DNA of 32,221 nucleotides. Origin: Pelagibacteraceae bacterium. GTDB taxonomy: Bacteria > Pseudomonadota > Alphaproteobacteria > Pelagibacterales > Pelagibacteraceae. Both the position numbers and the translations under genes were made by a program. Positions 16,469 through 26,441 of the stretch are shown in pieces. Under the pieces are notes generated by a model that made no database searches, was not told where the DNA came from, and saw nothing but the letters and a program-made list of their open reading frames with translations. The stretch lies in NCBI GenBank assembly GCA_008638165.1, contig VTPL01000005.1, positions 1-32,221 on the forward strand. Direction: 5' to 3'. Position 1 is the stretch's first letter, and every line of letters starts with the position of its first letter.

Positions 16469-16913
16469 GATAGTTTTTTTATTACTCTTTAATATTTCAA
16501 TTGCAAAAGCAGACTTAATTTTACCAAACACAAACTATGAAGCATTTGATGTAGTGCAAATTCAATTATTAGCACTTAAAAATAACGATAAGATTTATAA
16601 AAACTCAGGGATCGAACAAACTTGGAACTTTGCCCATCCCAATAATAAAAAAATTACAGGTCCTTTAGATAGATTTACTTTAATGATCCAAGGAGAGGGT
16701 TATAAAATGTTGTTAAATCATATTGAGCATACCATCACCCTTGTTCAATCTGGCGACAATTGGGCTCAGTTTGAAGTAACAGTGCTTGATCAAAGCAAGA
16801 CTTATCATAAGTTCAATTGGCAAGTTGAAAAGTATGAAAAATCTGGTCCTTTGAAAGATTGTTGGTTGACCACAGGAGTGTCCTCGCCAGTGTCACTTGG
16901 CTCCTCAGTTTAG
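16440..16913 (+). CDS. Secreted/periplasmic protein, possibly DUF4864-like
   Basis: From ATG 16440: MLGKQLATFKIVFLLLFNISIAKADLILPN... signal-peptide-like N-terminus; GIEQTWNFAHPNNKKITGPLDRFTLMIQGEGYKMLLNHIEHTI...DCWLTTGV. Overlaps the upstream CDS by 29 nt with this start. Confidence 0.55.
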   Translation: MLGKQLATFKIVFLLLFNISIAKADLILPNTNYEAFDVVQIQLLALKNNDKIYKNSGIEQTWNFAHPNNKKITGPLDRFTLMIQGEGYKMLLNHIEHTITLVQSGDNWAQFEVTVLDQSKTYHKFNWQVEKYEKSGPLKDCWLTTGVSSPVSLGSSV

Positions 16914-16974
16914 AATGTTATCAACAGATACAATTTTGTTTCCGAGTAGATAAAAATTTAGTAGGAATCTTCGA

Positions 16975-19407
16975 ATGAAATCAAAAGCTAAAGTTGTTGT
17001 TGTTGGTGGTGGAGTTGTTGGTGTAAGCGCTTTATATCATTTAGCTAAAAAAGGTTGGTCAGACGTTGTTCTTGTTGAAAGAAAAGAATTAACTTCAGGC
17101 TCAACTTGGCATGCAGCTGGATTACTCCCTTTATTCAATATGAGTTATTCAGTTGGTCAACTTCATAAGTATGCAGTCAACCTTTACAAAAAATTAGAGG
17201 AAGAAACAGGAAAGAACGTCGGCTTTAGTGTTGTTTCCAATATTCGATTAGCAAGTACCAAAGATAGAATGGATGAATATCATCAGTATGCAGGCGTTGC
17301 AAAAACTATTGGAGTTGACGTTAAATTTTTAACACCTCAGCAAGTAAAAGAAATTTGGCCACTATGTCATACAGATGATTTAGTTGGAGCAATTCAACAT
17401 CCAGAAGATGGCTATATACAACCAGCAGATTTAACACAAGCACTTGCAACAGGTGCAAGAAATATGGGTGCTGAGATTTATAGAAATACAACAGTGCTTG
17501 CGATGAAACAAAATAAAGATGGTTGGGTTGTTGAAACTGATAAAGGTTCAATTGAATGTGAGCATATTATTTCTTGTTCAGGAAATTTTGCAAGACAAAC
17601 TGGTAAAATGGTTGGTTTAGATATTCCTGTTATTCCTGTAGAGCATCAATACATTGTAACAGAGCCTCATCCTGAAATTCAAAAAAGAAAAAAAGATGGT
17701 TTACCTGAAATGGGAGTTTTAAGAGATAGTGATAGCAGATGGTACATGAGAGAAGAAGCTGGTGGATTAATATTAGGTCCATACGAAGATGGAGCTCCAG
17801 CATGTTATGTAAATGGACCATCAAAAGATTCTGAGTACGAATTATTTCAAGAAGATTTAGATAGACTTGCTCCACACATTGAAGGAGCAATACATCGTGT
17901 ACCTGCGTTTGGTGAAGTTGGAGTTAAGAAAGTTTATAATGGTGCAATTTGTTATACACCAGATGGCAATCCAATTGTTGGTCCTGCATGGGGACTTAAA
18001 AACTTTTGGATAAATGAAGGACATAGTTTTGGAATTACTGCAGCGGGTGGGGCAGGTTGGCAGTTAGCAGAATGGATTGTAGATGGGGAACCAACTATAG
18101 ACATGTTAGGTGTTGAGCCCAGAAGATATGGAGATTATTGCTCTAAGTCATACCTTAAAGCTAAAAATGAAGAAGCTTACAGCCATGTATTTATCACTCA
18201 TTATCCAGACGAAGAAAGACCAGCTGCAAGACCATTAAGAACTTCACCTTGTTATGAAAGAATGAGAGATTTAGGTGCGGTATTTGGACAAAAATTTGGC
18301 TGGGAAAGACCGAACTTTTTTGCAACAGATGGAATGGAACAAAAAGATGATTGGTCATTTAGAAGATCAAAATGGTTTGATGCAATCAAAAAAGAATGTC
18401 AAAATGTAAAAGAAAATGTTGGTCTTTTAGATATGACTGCATTTGCAAAATGCAGAATTAAAGGTCCTAAAGCTGAAGAGTTTTTAGATTTCTTAGTTGC
18501 AAATAAGCTCCCAAAAAAAATTGGAAGAATAAATTTATGCCATGCGCTTAATACGAAAGGTGGAGTGCACTCAGAGTTTACAATAATGAAAGAAGCAGAA
18601 AATAGTTACTACCTTGTTTCTGCTGGATCAAACTTACGTTTAGATCATGACTGGATTCAAAAATGGATGCCAACAGATGGGTCTGTTACTTTTCAAGACC
18701 TTACAAATAGCACAGGTGTTCTAGTTGTTGCAGGACCTAAAGCAAGACAACTAATGGAAAAAGTTTCAACTGATGATTTTTCTAATGAAAATTTTAAATG
18801 GCTAACGGCTAAGAATGTAGATATTGGGTACGCTCCAGTTAATGCGATGAGAGTTAATTTTGTTGGAGAATTAGGTTGGGAATTACATCACCCAATTGAA
18901 TATCAAAATCATATTTTTGATAAATTGATGGAAGCTGGAAAAGATTTAGGTATTAAACCTTTTGGTATCCGAGCAATGAATAGTTTAAGGTTAGAAAAAT
19001 CTTATAAATTAGTTGGTACCGAAATGTCTATTGAATATTCACCTTATGAATCAGGATTAGATAGATTTATTCATCCAAACAAAGGTAATTTTATTGGTTT
19101 AGAGGCACTTAATAAATGGAGAGAAAAAGGGTTTTTAAATAAATTAGTAACTTTGGAAGTTCACAATACAGAAGATGCTGATGTACTTGGAAATAACCCT
19201 ATTTATAAAGATGACGAGGTAATAGGAAGAGCTACAGGTGGTGAGTATGGTTTTAGATTAGACAAATCAATTGCACTTGCAATGGTTAAGCCTGAAATGG
19301 CAAATGTTGGTGAAAAATTAAAGGTTGATATATTAGGAAAAATGTACGATGCAACTGTTTTGGATGAAAGTCCTTATGATGCAGAAAATAAACTATTGAG
19401 AGCTTAA
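16975..19407 (+). CDS. Dimethylglycine/sarcosine dehydrogenase-type FAD oxidoreductase with C-terminal GcvT domain
   Basis: 810 aa; [24 protein letters not shown] fold, [10 protein letters not shown] (His-FAD motif), C-terminal GcvT domain ([37 protein letters not shown]). Confidence 0.92.
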   Translation: MKSKAKVVVVGGGVVGVSALYHLAKKGWSDVVLVERKELTSGSTWHAAGLLPLFNMSYSVGQLHKYAVNLYKKLEEETGKNVGFSVVSNIRLASTKDRMDEYHQYAGVAKTIGVDVKFLTPQQVKEIWPLCHTDDLVGAIQHPEDGYIQPADLTQALATGARNMGAEIYRNTTVLAMKQNKDGWVVETDKGSIECEHIISCSGNFARQTGKMVGLDIPVIPVEHQYIVTEPHPEIQKRKKDGLPEMGVLRDSDSRWYMREEAGGLILGPYEDGAPACYVNGPSKDSEYELFQEDLDRLAPHIEGAIHRVPAFGEVGVKKVYNGAICYTPDGNPIVGPAWGLKNFWINEGHSFGITAAGGAGWQLAEWIVDGEPTIDMLGVEPRRYGDYCSKSYLKAKNEEAYSHVFITHYPDEERPAARPLRTSPCYERMRDLGAVFGQKFGWERPNFFATDGMEQKDDWSFRRSKWFDAIKKECQNVKENVGLLDMTAFAKCRIKGPKAEEFLDFLVANKLPKKIGRINLCHALNTKGGVHSEFTIMKEAENSYYLVSAGSNLRLDHDWIQKWMPTDGSVTFQDLTNSTGVLVVAGPKARQLMEKVSTDDFSNENFKWLTAKNVDIGYAPVNAMRVNFVGELGWELHHPIEYQNHIFDKLMEAGKDLGIKPFGIRAMNSLRLEKSYKLVGTEMSIEYSPYESGLDRFIHPNKGNFIGLEALNKWREKGFLNKLVTLEVHNTEDADVLGNNPIYKDDEVIGRATGGEYGFRLDKSIALAMVKPEMANVGEKLKVDILGKMYDATVLDESPYDAENKLLRA

Positions 19408-20156
19408 TGAAAATATTGGTCGCAGTAAAAAGAGTAATTGATTACAACGTTCAAATTAGAGTTAAAGAAGATGGTACCGGTGTTGTGACCGACAACGTTA
19501 AAATGTCAACTAACCCACCTGATGATAATGCTGTTGAAGAGGCTGTAAAAATTAAAGAAGCTGGAAAAGCAACAGAAGTTGTTGCGGTAACAATTGGTGA
19601 AGAAAAAGCACAAGAAACAGTTAGAAAAGCTTTAGCTGTAGGAGCTGATCGAGGAATTCATGTAAAAGCTGATGGTACTTTAGAACCTTTGGCTGTTTCA
19701 AAATTATTACAAAAAGTTGTTGAAAAAGAAAAACCAGATTTAGTTTTTATGGGCAAACAAGCAATTGATGATGACTGCAATCAAACAGGTCAAATGTTAA
19801 GTGCATTATTAAATTGGCCCCAGGCAACTTTTGCATCAAAAATTGATGTCAAGGATGGAAAATTAGAAATAGTCAGAGAAATTGATGAAGGTCTTGAAAC
19901 AATTGAAGTAAATATTCCGGCAATCGTAACATGCGACTTAAGATTAAATGAGCCAAGATATGCATCATTACCTAATATAATGAAAGCAAAGAAAAAACCT
20001 GTGGATCAACTAAACGCCTCAGATCTTGGGGTAGATATATCTCCTAGAGTTGAACAAATTAAAGTTGAAGAACCTCCTAAAAGAAAGGCAGGAATTAAAG
20101 TTGCTAATGTTGCAGAACTTGTTCAAAAACTTAAAAATGAAGCAAAGGTAATATAA
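19407..20156 (+). CDS. etfB: Electron transfer flavoprotein beta subunit
   Basis: [26 protein letters not shown]...[39 protein letters not shown] overlap with both neighbours. Confidence 0.97.
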   Translation: MKILVAVKRVIDYNVQIRVKEDGTGVVTDNVKMSTNPPDDNAVEEAVKIKEAGKATEVVAVTIGEEKAQETVRKALAVGADRGIHVKADGTLEPLAVSKLLQKVVEKEKPDLVFMGKQAIDDDCNQTGQMLSALLNWPQATFASKIDVKDGKLEIVREIDEGLETIEVNIPAIVTCDLRLNEPRYASLPNIMKAKKKPVDQLNASDLGVDISPRVEQIKVEEPPKRKAGIKVANVAELVQKLKNEAKVI

Positions 20157-21109
20157 TGTCAGTTTTATTAATTGCAGAACATAATAATAAAGAATTAAGA
20201 CCATTTACTCTAAATGCGGTTACTGCTGCATCTCAAATTGATCAAGATGTGCATGCTGTAATCATTGGTCATAATTCTGAACAAGCAGCAAAGGCTTTAT
20301 CTGCTTTGCCTTCAGTTAAAAAAGTTATTAGTGTTGAAGCACCCCATTATGAAAATTTTACAGCAGAAAATTTTGCCCCAATTATTGTAAAGCTTGCAGA
20401 AAATTATACGCACATAGTTAGCTCTGCTAATACTTTTGGTAAAAATTTGATGCCAAGAATTGCTGCTTTATTAGATACATCACAAGTCAGTGATATTACA
20501 AAAGTAATTTCAAATGATACATTTATTAGACCTATTTATGCTGGAAATGCTTTTGCAACAGTTAAAAGTAATGACACAAAAAAATGTGTTACGATAAGAC
20601 CAACCTCATTTGATCCGTGTGAAAGCACTGGTGGTTCAGCACCGATAGAAAAAGTTGATGGGCTAGAAGAGTTTGTTCAAACTAAATTTATTAAAAGAGA
20701 AGAAGTTAAATCGGATAGACCTGAACTAGGTACAGCAAGAATAGTTGTTTCAGGAGGAAGAGGCATGCAAAGTGGTGATAATTTTAAATTAATTACTGAA
20801 GTTGCAGATAAATTAGGTGCAGCCATTGGAGCCTCAAGAGCCGCAGTTGATGCTGGATATATTTCTAATGATCATCAGGTTGGTCAAACAGGGAAAGTTG
20901 TAGTTCCAGATTTATATATTGCAGTTGGTATTTCGGGCGCTATTCAACATTTAGCAGGCATGAAAGAAAGTAAAGTAATTGTAGCTATAAATAAAGATGG
21001 CGAAGCACCTATTTTTAGTGTTGCAGATTACGGATTGGAGGCAGATTTATTTGAAGCTCTTCCTCAATTTTTAGCCGAACTGAACAAATTAAACACTATA
21101 CAAAAATAA
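20156..21109 (+). CDS. etfA: Electron transfer flavoprotein alpha subunit
   Basis: [65 protein letters not shown]. Confidence 0.97.
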   Translation: MSVLLIAEHNNKELRPFTLNAVTAASQIDQDVHAVIIGHNSEQAAKALSALPSVKKVISVEAPHYENFTAENFAPIIVKLAENYTHIVSSANTFGKNLMPRIAALLDTSQVSDITKVISNDTFIRPIYAGNAFATVKSNDTKKCVTIRPTSFDPCESTGGSAPIEKVDGLEEFVQTKFIKREEVKSDRPELGTARIVVSGGRGMQSGDNFKLITEVADKLGAAIGASRAAVDAGYISNDHQVGQTGKVVVPDLYIAVGISGAIQHLAGMKESKVIVAINKDGEAPIFSVADYGLEADLFEALPQFLAELNKLNTIQK

Positions 21110-21131
21110 TCCTGAAAGATAAAAATGCCAT

Positions 21132-22751
21132 ATGACTAGGGAGTCGATGGAATATGATGTAGTAATTGTTGGAGGTGGACCTTCAGGATTAACAACAGCT
21201 ATAAAATTAAAACAGCTAGACTCTAATTTAAACATTTGTTTATTAGAGAAAGCATCTGAGATTGGTGCCCATATATTAAGTGGAAATGTTTTTGAAACTC
21301 GTGCATTAGATGAATTACTTCCAAATTGGAGAGAACTGAATGCACCTATTAAAACAAAAGTTAGTAAAGAAAAATTTTTATTTTTAAGTAAATCAAAATC
21401 ATTAAGTTGGCCCACATGGCTGTTACCCTCAGTACAACAAAACCATAAAAATTATATTATTAGTTTAGCAAATTTATGTAGATGGTTAGCTGAGCAAGCA
21501 GAAGCATTGGGTGTTGAAATCTTTCCAGGCTTTCCGGCTAATGAAATTTTATATAATGAAGATGGATCAGTTAAAGGTGTAGCCACTCAAGATATGGGTA
21601 TTGATAAAGAGGGAAATAAAAAAGACAGTTACGAACCTGGTATTGATTTACTTGGAAAAGTTACAGTTTTTGCAGAAGGATGTAGAGGACATCTTGGAAA
21701 ACAGCTAATTCAAAAATTTGAATTGAATAAAGGTAAAGATCCTCAGCAATATGGAATTGGATTTAAAGAAATTTGGGAAATAGATGAAAAAAATCATGAA
21801 GAGGGCTTGGTGATGCATACTGCAGGTTGGCCATTAGATAATAATACTTATGGCGGAAGCTTCATGTATCACGCTGAAAACAAGCAGGTATTTTTAGGTT
21901 ATGTTATTGGTCTAGATTACAAAAACCCTCATTTGTCACCATTTGATGAGTTTCAAAGGTTCAAAACTCATCCAGCAATTAGAAAAGTTATAGAAGGTGG
22001 TAAAAGAATTTCATATGGAGCTCGTGCTTTAATCGAAGGTGGATTTCAAAGTTTGCCTCAAATGTTTATGCCTGGAGCTTTACTTATAGGTTGTGATGCA
22101 GGCACTTTAAATATGCCTAAAATAAAAGGGTCTCACACTGCAATGAAAAGTGGAATAATAGCTGCAGAGACCATTGTTGAACATTTAAAAGAAAATAAAA
22201 ATCTTTCTATTTTTGAAGATAAATTCAAAAAAAGTTGGCTTTATGATGAATTGTTTAGGGCAAGAAATGTTAAGCCAAGTTTTAGTTGGGGTTTAATTCT
22301 TGGAATAATTTTTACTGGAATAGATCAATTATTGTTCAAAGGTAAATTACCTTTCACATTAAAACATAAACATGCAGATCATGAAACTTTAAAACCAGCT
22401 AGTGAAATGCCAAAAATAGATTATCCAAAACCAGATAATGTTATTACTTTTGACAAAACAAGTTCTGTTTATCTAACGGGGACAAATCATGCTGATAATC
22501 AACCAGTTCATCTAAAATTAAAAGATCCTGAATTACCAATTAAATATACCTTAGAAAAGTTTGATGAACCTGCGCAAAGATATTGTCCAGCTGGAGTTTA
22601 TGAAGTTCAAAACGAAAATGGTAAAAATAAGTTTGTTATAAACTCTCAAAATTGTATTCATTGCAAAACTTGTGATATCAAAGAACCATCACAAAATATT
22701 ACTTGGGTTACACCTGAAGGTGGAGGTGGTCCAAAATATGGTAATATGTAA
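21132..22751 (+). CDS. Electron transfer flavoprotein-ubiquinone oxidoreductase
   Basis: YDVVIVGGGPSGLTTAIKLKQL, C-terminal CPAGVYE...NCIHCKTCDIKEPSQNITWVTPEGGGGPKYGNM ([4Fe-4S] domain). Start may be ATG 21147. Confidence 0.96.
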   Translation: MTRESMEYDVVIVGGGPSGLTTAIKLKQLDSNLNICLLEKASEIGAHILSGNVFETRALDELLPNWRELNAPIKTKVSKEKFLFLSKSKSLSWPTWLLPSVQQNHKNYIISLANLCRWLAEQAEALGVEIFPGFPANEILYNEDGSVKGVATQDMGIDKEGNKKDSYEPGIDLLGKVTVFAEGCRGHLGKQLIQKFELNKGKDPQQYGIGFKEIWEIDEKNHEEGLVMHTAGWPLDNNTYGGSFMYHAENKQVFLGYVIGLDYKNPHLSPFDEFQRFKTHPAIRKVIEGGKRISYGARALIEGGFQSLPQMFMPGALLIGCDAGTLNMPKIKGSHTAMKSGIIAAETIVEHLKENKNLSIFEDKFKKSWLYDELFRARNVKPSFSWGLILGIIFTGIDQLLFKGKLPFTLKHKHADHETLKPASEMPKIDYPKPDNVITFDKTSSVYLTGTNHADNQPVHLKLKDPELPIKYTLEKFDEPAQRYCPAGVYEVQNENGKNKFVINSQNCIHCKTCDIKEPSQNITWVTPEGGGGPKYGNM

Positions 22752-22919
22752 TTAGTTAGTTAAAAATTTTATTAAAATTACAATTATACCAATTATAATA
22801 GCCCAAATAAAAAGATTATTAAAAAATGTTTTTCTATTTTTATTTGCATAAAGAAATCCAGGTAAGATTAGAACAAGAATTAAAATTAGATATACTACAG
22901 ATATAATTTCATCATTCAT
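22752..22919 (-). CDS. Small membrane protein (55 aa)
   Basis: MNDEIISVVYLILILVLILPGFLYANKNRKTFFNNLFIWAIIIGIIVILIKFLTN; two predicted TM segments; stop abuts the ETF-QO stop. Not in the track. Confidence 0.55.
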   Translation of the reverse strand: MNDEIISVVYLILILVLILPGFLYANKNRKTFFNNLFIWAIIIGIIVILIKFLTN

Positions 22920-22928
22920 TTAAATGAC

Positions 22929-23303
22929 TTAAGAAAGATCTATTGCAAATTTTTTTAAAATTTCGATAGGTAAAATTTTTAATGTATTTTGATGAGTGCT
23001 TTTTAAATATATAGGACATCCTTTACCTGCCTCTACTGCTTTTGCATACCAACTTGCGCATACACACCAACCATCTCCATTTTTTAAACCAGGAAAGCCA
23101 AATTCAGGGTGAGGAGTAATTAGATCGTTCCCAGCTTCTTTACACCATTCTAAGAATTCATCAGTAACTTTTGCACAAACAGTATGCACTCCATGGTCAT
23201 TTTCATCTGTATTACAACATCCATCTCGATACCAACCAGTTAACGGATCAAGTGAACATTGTTCTAGATCTTGTCCTAGAACATTTTTTTGTTTGTCACT
23301 CAT
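22929..23303 (-). CDS. DUF2237 family protein
   Basis: NVLGQDLEQCSLDPLTGWYRDGCCNTDENDHGVHTVCA...GWCVCASWYAKAVEAGKGCPIYLKSTH. Confidence 0.9.
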   Translation of the reverse strand: MSDKQKNVLGQDLEQCSLDPLTGWYRDGCCNTDENDHGVHTVCAKVTDEFLEWCKEAGNDLITPHPEFGFPGLKNGDGWCVCASWYAKAVEAGKGCPIYLKSTHQNTLKILPIEILKKFAIDLS

Positions 23304-23771
23304 TTAAATTTTTGTTGGATTGGGTTGTCCTTTATATACTTCTTCAGGATCAAATTTTTTTTCTGTTTCTAAAAATTTCATTTCAATTTTTCTACCATTA
23401 TCAATTGGCCCTAACGGAATAGACCTATAAAAACACGATCTATAACCAACATGACAGCTTGCTCCATCTCCTATATCGACTGTAAGCCAAACAGAGTCTT
23501 GATCATCATCAATTCTAATTTCTGTAACTTTTTGGGTAAATCCACTTGTTTTTCCCTTATGCCAAATAGCTTTTCTAGATCTACTAAAGTAGTGAGCTTC
23601 TTTCGTTTCAATAGTTTTTTTAAAAGCTTCAACATTCATATAACCGTGCATTAGAATATCTTTTGTCTTCGAACACATTGTAATAACTGGAATAAGTCCA
23701 TCATTATCAAATTTTGGTGAAAGAAGATTACCTTCTTCTATTTCGACAACATTTTCTCTTTTTTTGAACAT
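23304..23771 (-). CDS. hisI: Phosphoribosyl-AMP cyclohydrolase
   Basis: LMHGYMNVEAFKKTIETKEAHYFSRSRKAIWHKGKTSGFTQKV...DGASCHVGYRSCFYR. Confidence 0.95.
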   Translation of the reverse strand: MFKKRENVVEIEEGNLLSPKFDNDGLIPVITMCSKTKDILMHGYMNVEAFKKTIETKEAHYFSRSRKAIWHKGKTSGFTQKVTEIRIDDDQDSVWLTVDIGDGASCHVGYRSCFYRSIPLGPIDNGRKIEMKFLETEKKFDPEEVYKGQPNPTKI

Positions 23772-23848
23772 ACAATGTGATTATGTAGCATATATAGAGA
23801 TATATTAAATATTTTAAAAATGAGATTTTATAGGTATAAAAACGCTCA

Positions 23849-24451
23849 ATGAAATTAGTTAAAGAAACAGATAGCCAAGATACAAAAAAGGTTTCAGATC
23901 AAGAAGCTGAAGAAGCCTTTAGAACAATCTTAACTTGGATGGGTGAAGATCCATCAAGAGAAGGATTGTTAGAAACTCCAAAAAGAGTAACAAAAGCATT
24001 TAAAGAATACTTTGCTGGCTATAGTGAAGATGCAAATAAAATTCTAGAAAAAACATTTGGTGATGTTGAGGGATATGACGATATGGTTGTTGAAAAAAAT
24101 ATTTCAGTAACAAGTCATTGTGAACACCATATGGCACCAATTGTTGGTACTGCACATGTTGCTTATATTCCAAAAGAAAGAGTAGTTGGTTTAAGTAAAC
24201 TTGCAAGAGTGGTTGAGGTTTTTTCAAAACGGTTGCAAACACAAGAAAGATTAACAATGCAAATTGCACAATCTTTGATGTCAGCTTTAGATGCTAAAGG
24301 TGTTGCGGTTACTATTGATGCAGCTCATCAATGCATGACAATGAGAGGTATTAAAAAAGAAAATGCCACAACAGTTACAAATTATTTTTTAGGTCAATTT
24401 AAGGAAGATCTTTCGATTCAAAATAGATATTTAAGATTTATCAGCAAATAA
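23849..24451 (+). CDS. folE: GTP cyclohydrolase I
   Basis: DPSREGLLETPKRVTKAFKEYFAGY, SHCEHHMAPIVGTAHVAYIPKERVVGLSKLAR, AHQCMTMRGIKK. Confidence 0.97.
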   Translation: MKLVKETDSQDTKKVSDQEAEEAFRTILTWMGEDPSREGLLETPKRVTKAFKEYFAGYSEDANKILEKTFGDVEGYDDMVVEKNISVTSHCEHHMAPIVGTAHVAYIPKERVVGLSKLARVVEVFSKRLQTQERLTMQIAQSLMSALDAKGVAVTIDAAHQCMTMRGIKKENATTVTNYFLGQFKEDLSIQNRYLRFISK

Positions 24452-24452
24452 A

Positions 24453-25454
24453 GTGTCTACTCAATTTAAAGCATTAATCATCGATCAAGAAGGTGAGGGG
24501 TTAAAGCGAGAAATTAAATCTATTGATCAATCATTTTTAAAACATGGTGATGTTTTAGTTAAAGTTGATTATTCTTGCTTAAACTATAAGGATGCACTTA
24601 TCTTAAATAATGGTGCAAGACTTGTTAAAGAGTATCCCCATATACCTGGAATAGATTTTTCAGGAACAGTTGTGGATAGCGAAAGTGACAAATTTAAAAA
24701 AGATGATGACGTTATATTAACTGGCTGGAGAGTTGGTGAAATTTTCTATGGTGGATATTCTCAATTTGCAAAAGTTAATTCAGATTTTCTAGTAAAGAGA
24801 CCCAAGGATTTAACTGCTAAACAATCAATGATTATGGGCACAGCTGGATTAACAGCTTTATTATGTGCTTTTGCAATTAAAGCAAGAGAAGAACTTTTGT
24901 TAGGTGAAAAAGTAAATGATGTTCTTGTTACTGGTGCCTCTGGTGGAGTGGGAAGTATTGCGGTTATGATTTTGGCAAAGTTTGGTTACAACGTTACAGC
25001 AGTAACTGGAAAAAAAAGTAATGAGGAGTATCTAAAAACGATTGGTGCAAAAACTGTTATAAATAAAGAAGAATTAGATAAAGATCCTCGACCACTAGAT
25101 AAAGGTCTATGGGATGGTGTGGTTGATACTGTTGGTGGAAAAATTTTAGCCAATGCTTTAGCTCAGACAAAAGATAATGGTATTGTAGCAGCATGTGGAA
25201 ATGCAGCAGACATAAAACTTAACACAACTGTTATGCCATTCATTATTCGAGGGGTTAAACTGTGGGGAATAAATTCAGTTACTGCTTCTATAAAAAGAAG
25301 AGAATTTGTGTGGAATGAAGTTTCAAAAATTATTAATTTTGAACTTTTAGAAAAATCAATCAAGACTATTGGACTAGAAGAACTGATTGAAACTTATTCA
25401 AAAATGTTAAAAGGAGAAACATCAGGCAGATATATAGTTGATGTAAATAAATAA
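24453..25454 (+). CDS. acuI: Acrylyl-CoA reductase/YhdH-type zinc-independent quinone oxidoreductase
   Basis: 333 aa MDR protein; YSCLNYKDALILNNGARLVKEYPHIPGIDFSGTV, DVLVTGASGGVGSIAVMILAKFGYNVTAVTGK; GTG start. Confidence 0.82.
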   Translation: MSTQFKALIIDQEGEGLKREIKSIDQSFLKHGDVLVKVDYSCLNYKDALILNNGARLVKEYPHIPGIDFSGTVVDSESDKFKKDDDVILTGWRVGEIFYGGYSQFAKVNSDFLVKRPKDLTAKQSMIMGTAGLTALLCAFAIKAREELLLGEKVNDVLVTGASGGVGSIAVMILAKFGYNVTAVTGKKSNEEYLKTIGAKTVINKEELDKDPRPLDKGLWDGVVDTVGGKILANALAQTKDNGIVAACGNAADIKLNTTVMPFIIRGVKLWGINSVTASIKRREFVWNEVSKIINFELLEKSIKTIGLEELIETYSKMLKGETSGRYIVDVNK

Positions 25455-26341
25455 TGGATTGGGATAAATTAAAAATTTTTCATGCTGTAGCAGAAGCTGG
25501 AAGTTTTACTAATGCCACAATAAATCTAAACTTAAGTCAGTCAGCAATTAGTAGACAAATTCAATCATTAGAGCAAGATCTTAAAGTTCAGTTATTCGAG
25601 CGTCATGCAAGAGGTCTAACATTAACTGAAAATGGTGAATATGTTTTTAAGACTGCTCATGAAGTTATCAGTAAATTAAAAGAAGTTGAATCATCATTAG
25701 GGGATCAAAAAAATAAACCAACAGGAAAGTTGACAATTACAACAGTCAGAAGTTTTGGAACGCACTGGTTAACACCAAGAATTGAAGAGTTTATGAGGCT
25801 TAATCCTGAAATAGAAATTGAATTAGTATTTGACGATAAAGAACTAGATCTTAGTACAAGACAGGCAGATATAGGCATTTTTATGAGAAGACCAAAACAA
25901 TTAAATTATATTCAAAAAAAATTAGTTGATATCAAATACTATATATATGGATCTAATCGATATCTTGAAAAATATGGAATGCCGAAAACAATAACTGATT
26001 TAAATAAACATAAATTTATTTCATTTGGAAAAGGAGCGCCATCCCCAGTTTATAATCCTGATTGGGCATTGAAGCTTGGAATGCATGATGGTAAAAAAAG
26101 AAAATCAATTATGAAAGTAAACAGTGTCATGGGTTTACTATTGGCTGTAGAATCAGGTGTGGGTCTAGCGGCTTTACCAGAATATTTAGTCACAAACTCA
26201 AACAATGTAATTAAAGTATTACCTAAATCTGAGGGACCGATAACAGAAGCTCATTTTGTATATCCTCAGTCATTAAAAAATACAGCTAGAGTTCAAGCTT
26301 TTAGAAATTTCCTTTTCAGTAAAATTGGTGATTGGAAATAA
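25454..26341 (+). CDS. LysR-family transcriptional regulator
   Basis: MDWDKLKIFHAVAEAGSFTNATINLNLSQSAISRQIQSLEQDLKVQLFERHARGLTLTENG; TAATG overlap with acuI. Confidence 0.96.
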   Translation: MDWDKLKIFHAVAEAGSFTNATINLNLSQSAISRQIQSLEQDLKVQLFERHARGLTLTENGEYVFKTAHEVISKLKEVESSLGDQKNKPTGKLTITTVRSFGTHWLTPRIEEFMRLNPEIEIELVFDDKELDLSTRQADIGIFMRRPKQLNYIQKKLVDIKYYIYGSNRYLEKYGMPKTITDLNKHKFISFGKGAPSPVYNPDWALKLGMHDGKKRKSIMKVNSVMGLLLAVESGVGLAALPEYLVTNSNNVIKVLPKSEGPITEAHFVYPQSLKNTARVQAFRNFLFSKIGDWK

Positions 26342-26375
26342 ATCTCTATTTATATTGACAAATAGTTAGTAAAAT

Positions 26376-26394
26376 GCGAATGATAATCATTCTC
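26376..26394. promoter_or_regulatory. Putative Fur box upstream of iron ABC transporter operon
   Basis: GCGAATGATAATCATTCTC matches 16/19 of the classical GATAATGATAATCATTATC by hand comparison; a TTGACA at 26355-26360 lies just upstream. Confidence 0.85.
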
Positions 26395-26441
26395 AATTAG
26401 AGAAATATCAAAATAATTTACTAACAATAGGTGATAAATAG

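Noticed and set aside
16914-16974. Possible glycine or SAM riboswitch upstream of the dehydrogenase gene
   Set aside because: Riboswitches occur ahead of such genes in SAR11, but this gap is only 61 nt and I could not find the conserved glycine or SAM aptamer motifs; a covariance-model search would decide.
17321-17890. Minus-strand ORFs inside the dimethylglycine/sarcosine dehydrogenase gene
   Set aside because: Low-complexity Leu/Gln/His-rich translations typical of the reverse complement of AT-rich coding DNA.
23171-23654. Plus-strand ORFs of 83 and 67 aa over DUF2237/hisI
   Set aside because: Antisense to two well-supported genes with recognisable motifs.
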